This document shows positions 5,976-6,000 of a DNA stretch of 6,000 nucleotides, piece after piece. The position numbers were made by a program, and so were the translations under genes. The stretch covers positions 1-6,000 of the forward strand of contig CAMBOW010000095.1 in NCBI GenBank assembly GCA_945869365.1. The letters run 5' to 3'. Under the pieces are notes generated by a model, which was not told where the DNA came from, searched no databases, and saw nothing but the letters and a program-made list of their open reading frames with translations. The stretch comes from Flavobacterium psychrophilum. Lineage in GTDB: Bacteria > Bacteroidota > Bacteroidia > Flavobacteriales > Flavobacteriaceae. Position 1 is the first letter of the stretch, and each line of letters starts with the position of its first letter.

Positions 5976-6000
5976 TCAGGTTTCAGGTTTCAAGTTGCTT
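5976..6000. repeat. Second run of 7-bp units, continuing past the window edge
   Basis: The units are TCAGGTT (5976-5982), TCAGGTT (5983-5989), TCAAGTT (5990-5996) and a partial GCTT (5997-6000). The core AGGTT matches the array at 5915-5921 (TTAGGTT), but the run is out of phase with it because the hairpin segment lies between. The array probably continues to the right. Confidence 0.65.

Larger units (their letters stand above)
5613..6000. other. 388-bp gene-free stretch: upstream region plus repeat block
   Basis: No credible reading frame is present on either strand. From left to right it holds the AT-rich upstream region of the M48 gene (5613-5740), a short transition, the GC-richer structured block (about 5802-5886), 7-bp units (5894-5928), a hairpin (5953-5970), a perfect 10-bp palindrome GACTCGAGTC (5968-5977) and more 7-bp units to the edge. 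Base composition changes sharply near 5800 from AT-rich to GC-rich. That suggests the right half is repeat DNA distinct from the surrounding chromosome. Confidence 0.7.

Noticed and set aside
5894..6000. CRISPR array
   Set aside because: The repeat unit is only 7 bp, directly adjacent and degenerate, without spacers and without cas genes.

Overview
The window looks like a piece of a Bacteroidota chromosome, most likely Flavobacteriaceae (Flavobacterium or a close relative). The DNA is AT-rich. None of the four complete genes has a Shine-Dalgarno sequence before its start. Two upstream regions carry an exact match to the Bacteroidota -7 element (TAnnTTTG). The protein set also fits: LonA with an acidic N-terminal lead, a UMF1-type MFS permease, a small Thr/Asn-rich lipoprotein and an M48 lipoprotein peptidase. 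The species assignment is inference; no rRNA or marker gene is present.

All four complete genes lie on the minus strand. In transcription order they are: an M48 zinc metallopeptidase lipoprotein related to LoiP (5612 to 4806); a UMF1/Atg22-like MFS transporter (4623 to 3295); a 169-residue lipoprotein of unknown function (3238 to 2729); and the ATP-dependent protease LonA (2576 to 126). A strong intrinsic terminator follows the lipoprotein gene and another follows lon. Lon is therefore probably a single-gene transcript with its own promoter. The permease and lipoprotein genes are 56 bp apart with no terminator between them and may be co-transcribed, although the lipoprotein gene also has a -7 element of its own. 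After the lon terminator, an ATG at 33 to 31 could begin another minus-strand gene that runs off the left edge.

The right end (5613-6000) has no credible gene. It holds the upstream region of the M48 gene, a GC-richer structured block (about 5802-5886) that resembles a dispersed intergenic repeat of flavobacteria, an array of degenerate 7-bp units, an 8-bp-arm hairpin, and a second run of 7-bp units reaching the window edge. The hairpin motif has a near-identical partner 1.3 kb away, just before the start codon of the permease.

Functionally, Lon clears damaged cytoplasmic proteins and the M48 lipoprotein probably does quality control in the envelope. The permease and small lipoprotein have unknown substrates or partners. 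The coding part is ordinary housekeeping, and I see no defence system, mobile element or biosynthetic cluster. What deserves a second look is non-coding: the repeat block with its 7-bp periodicity, the paired hairpins, and the overlapping AT-rich inverted repeats between the M48 and permease genes.
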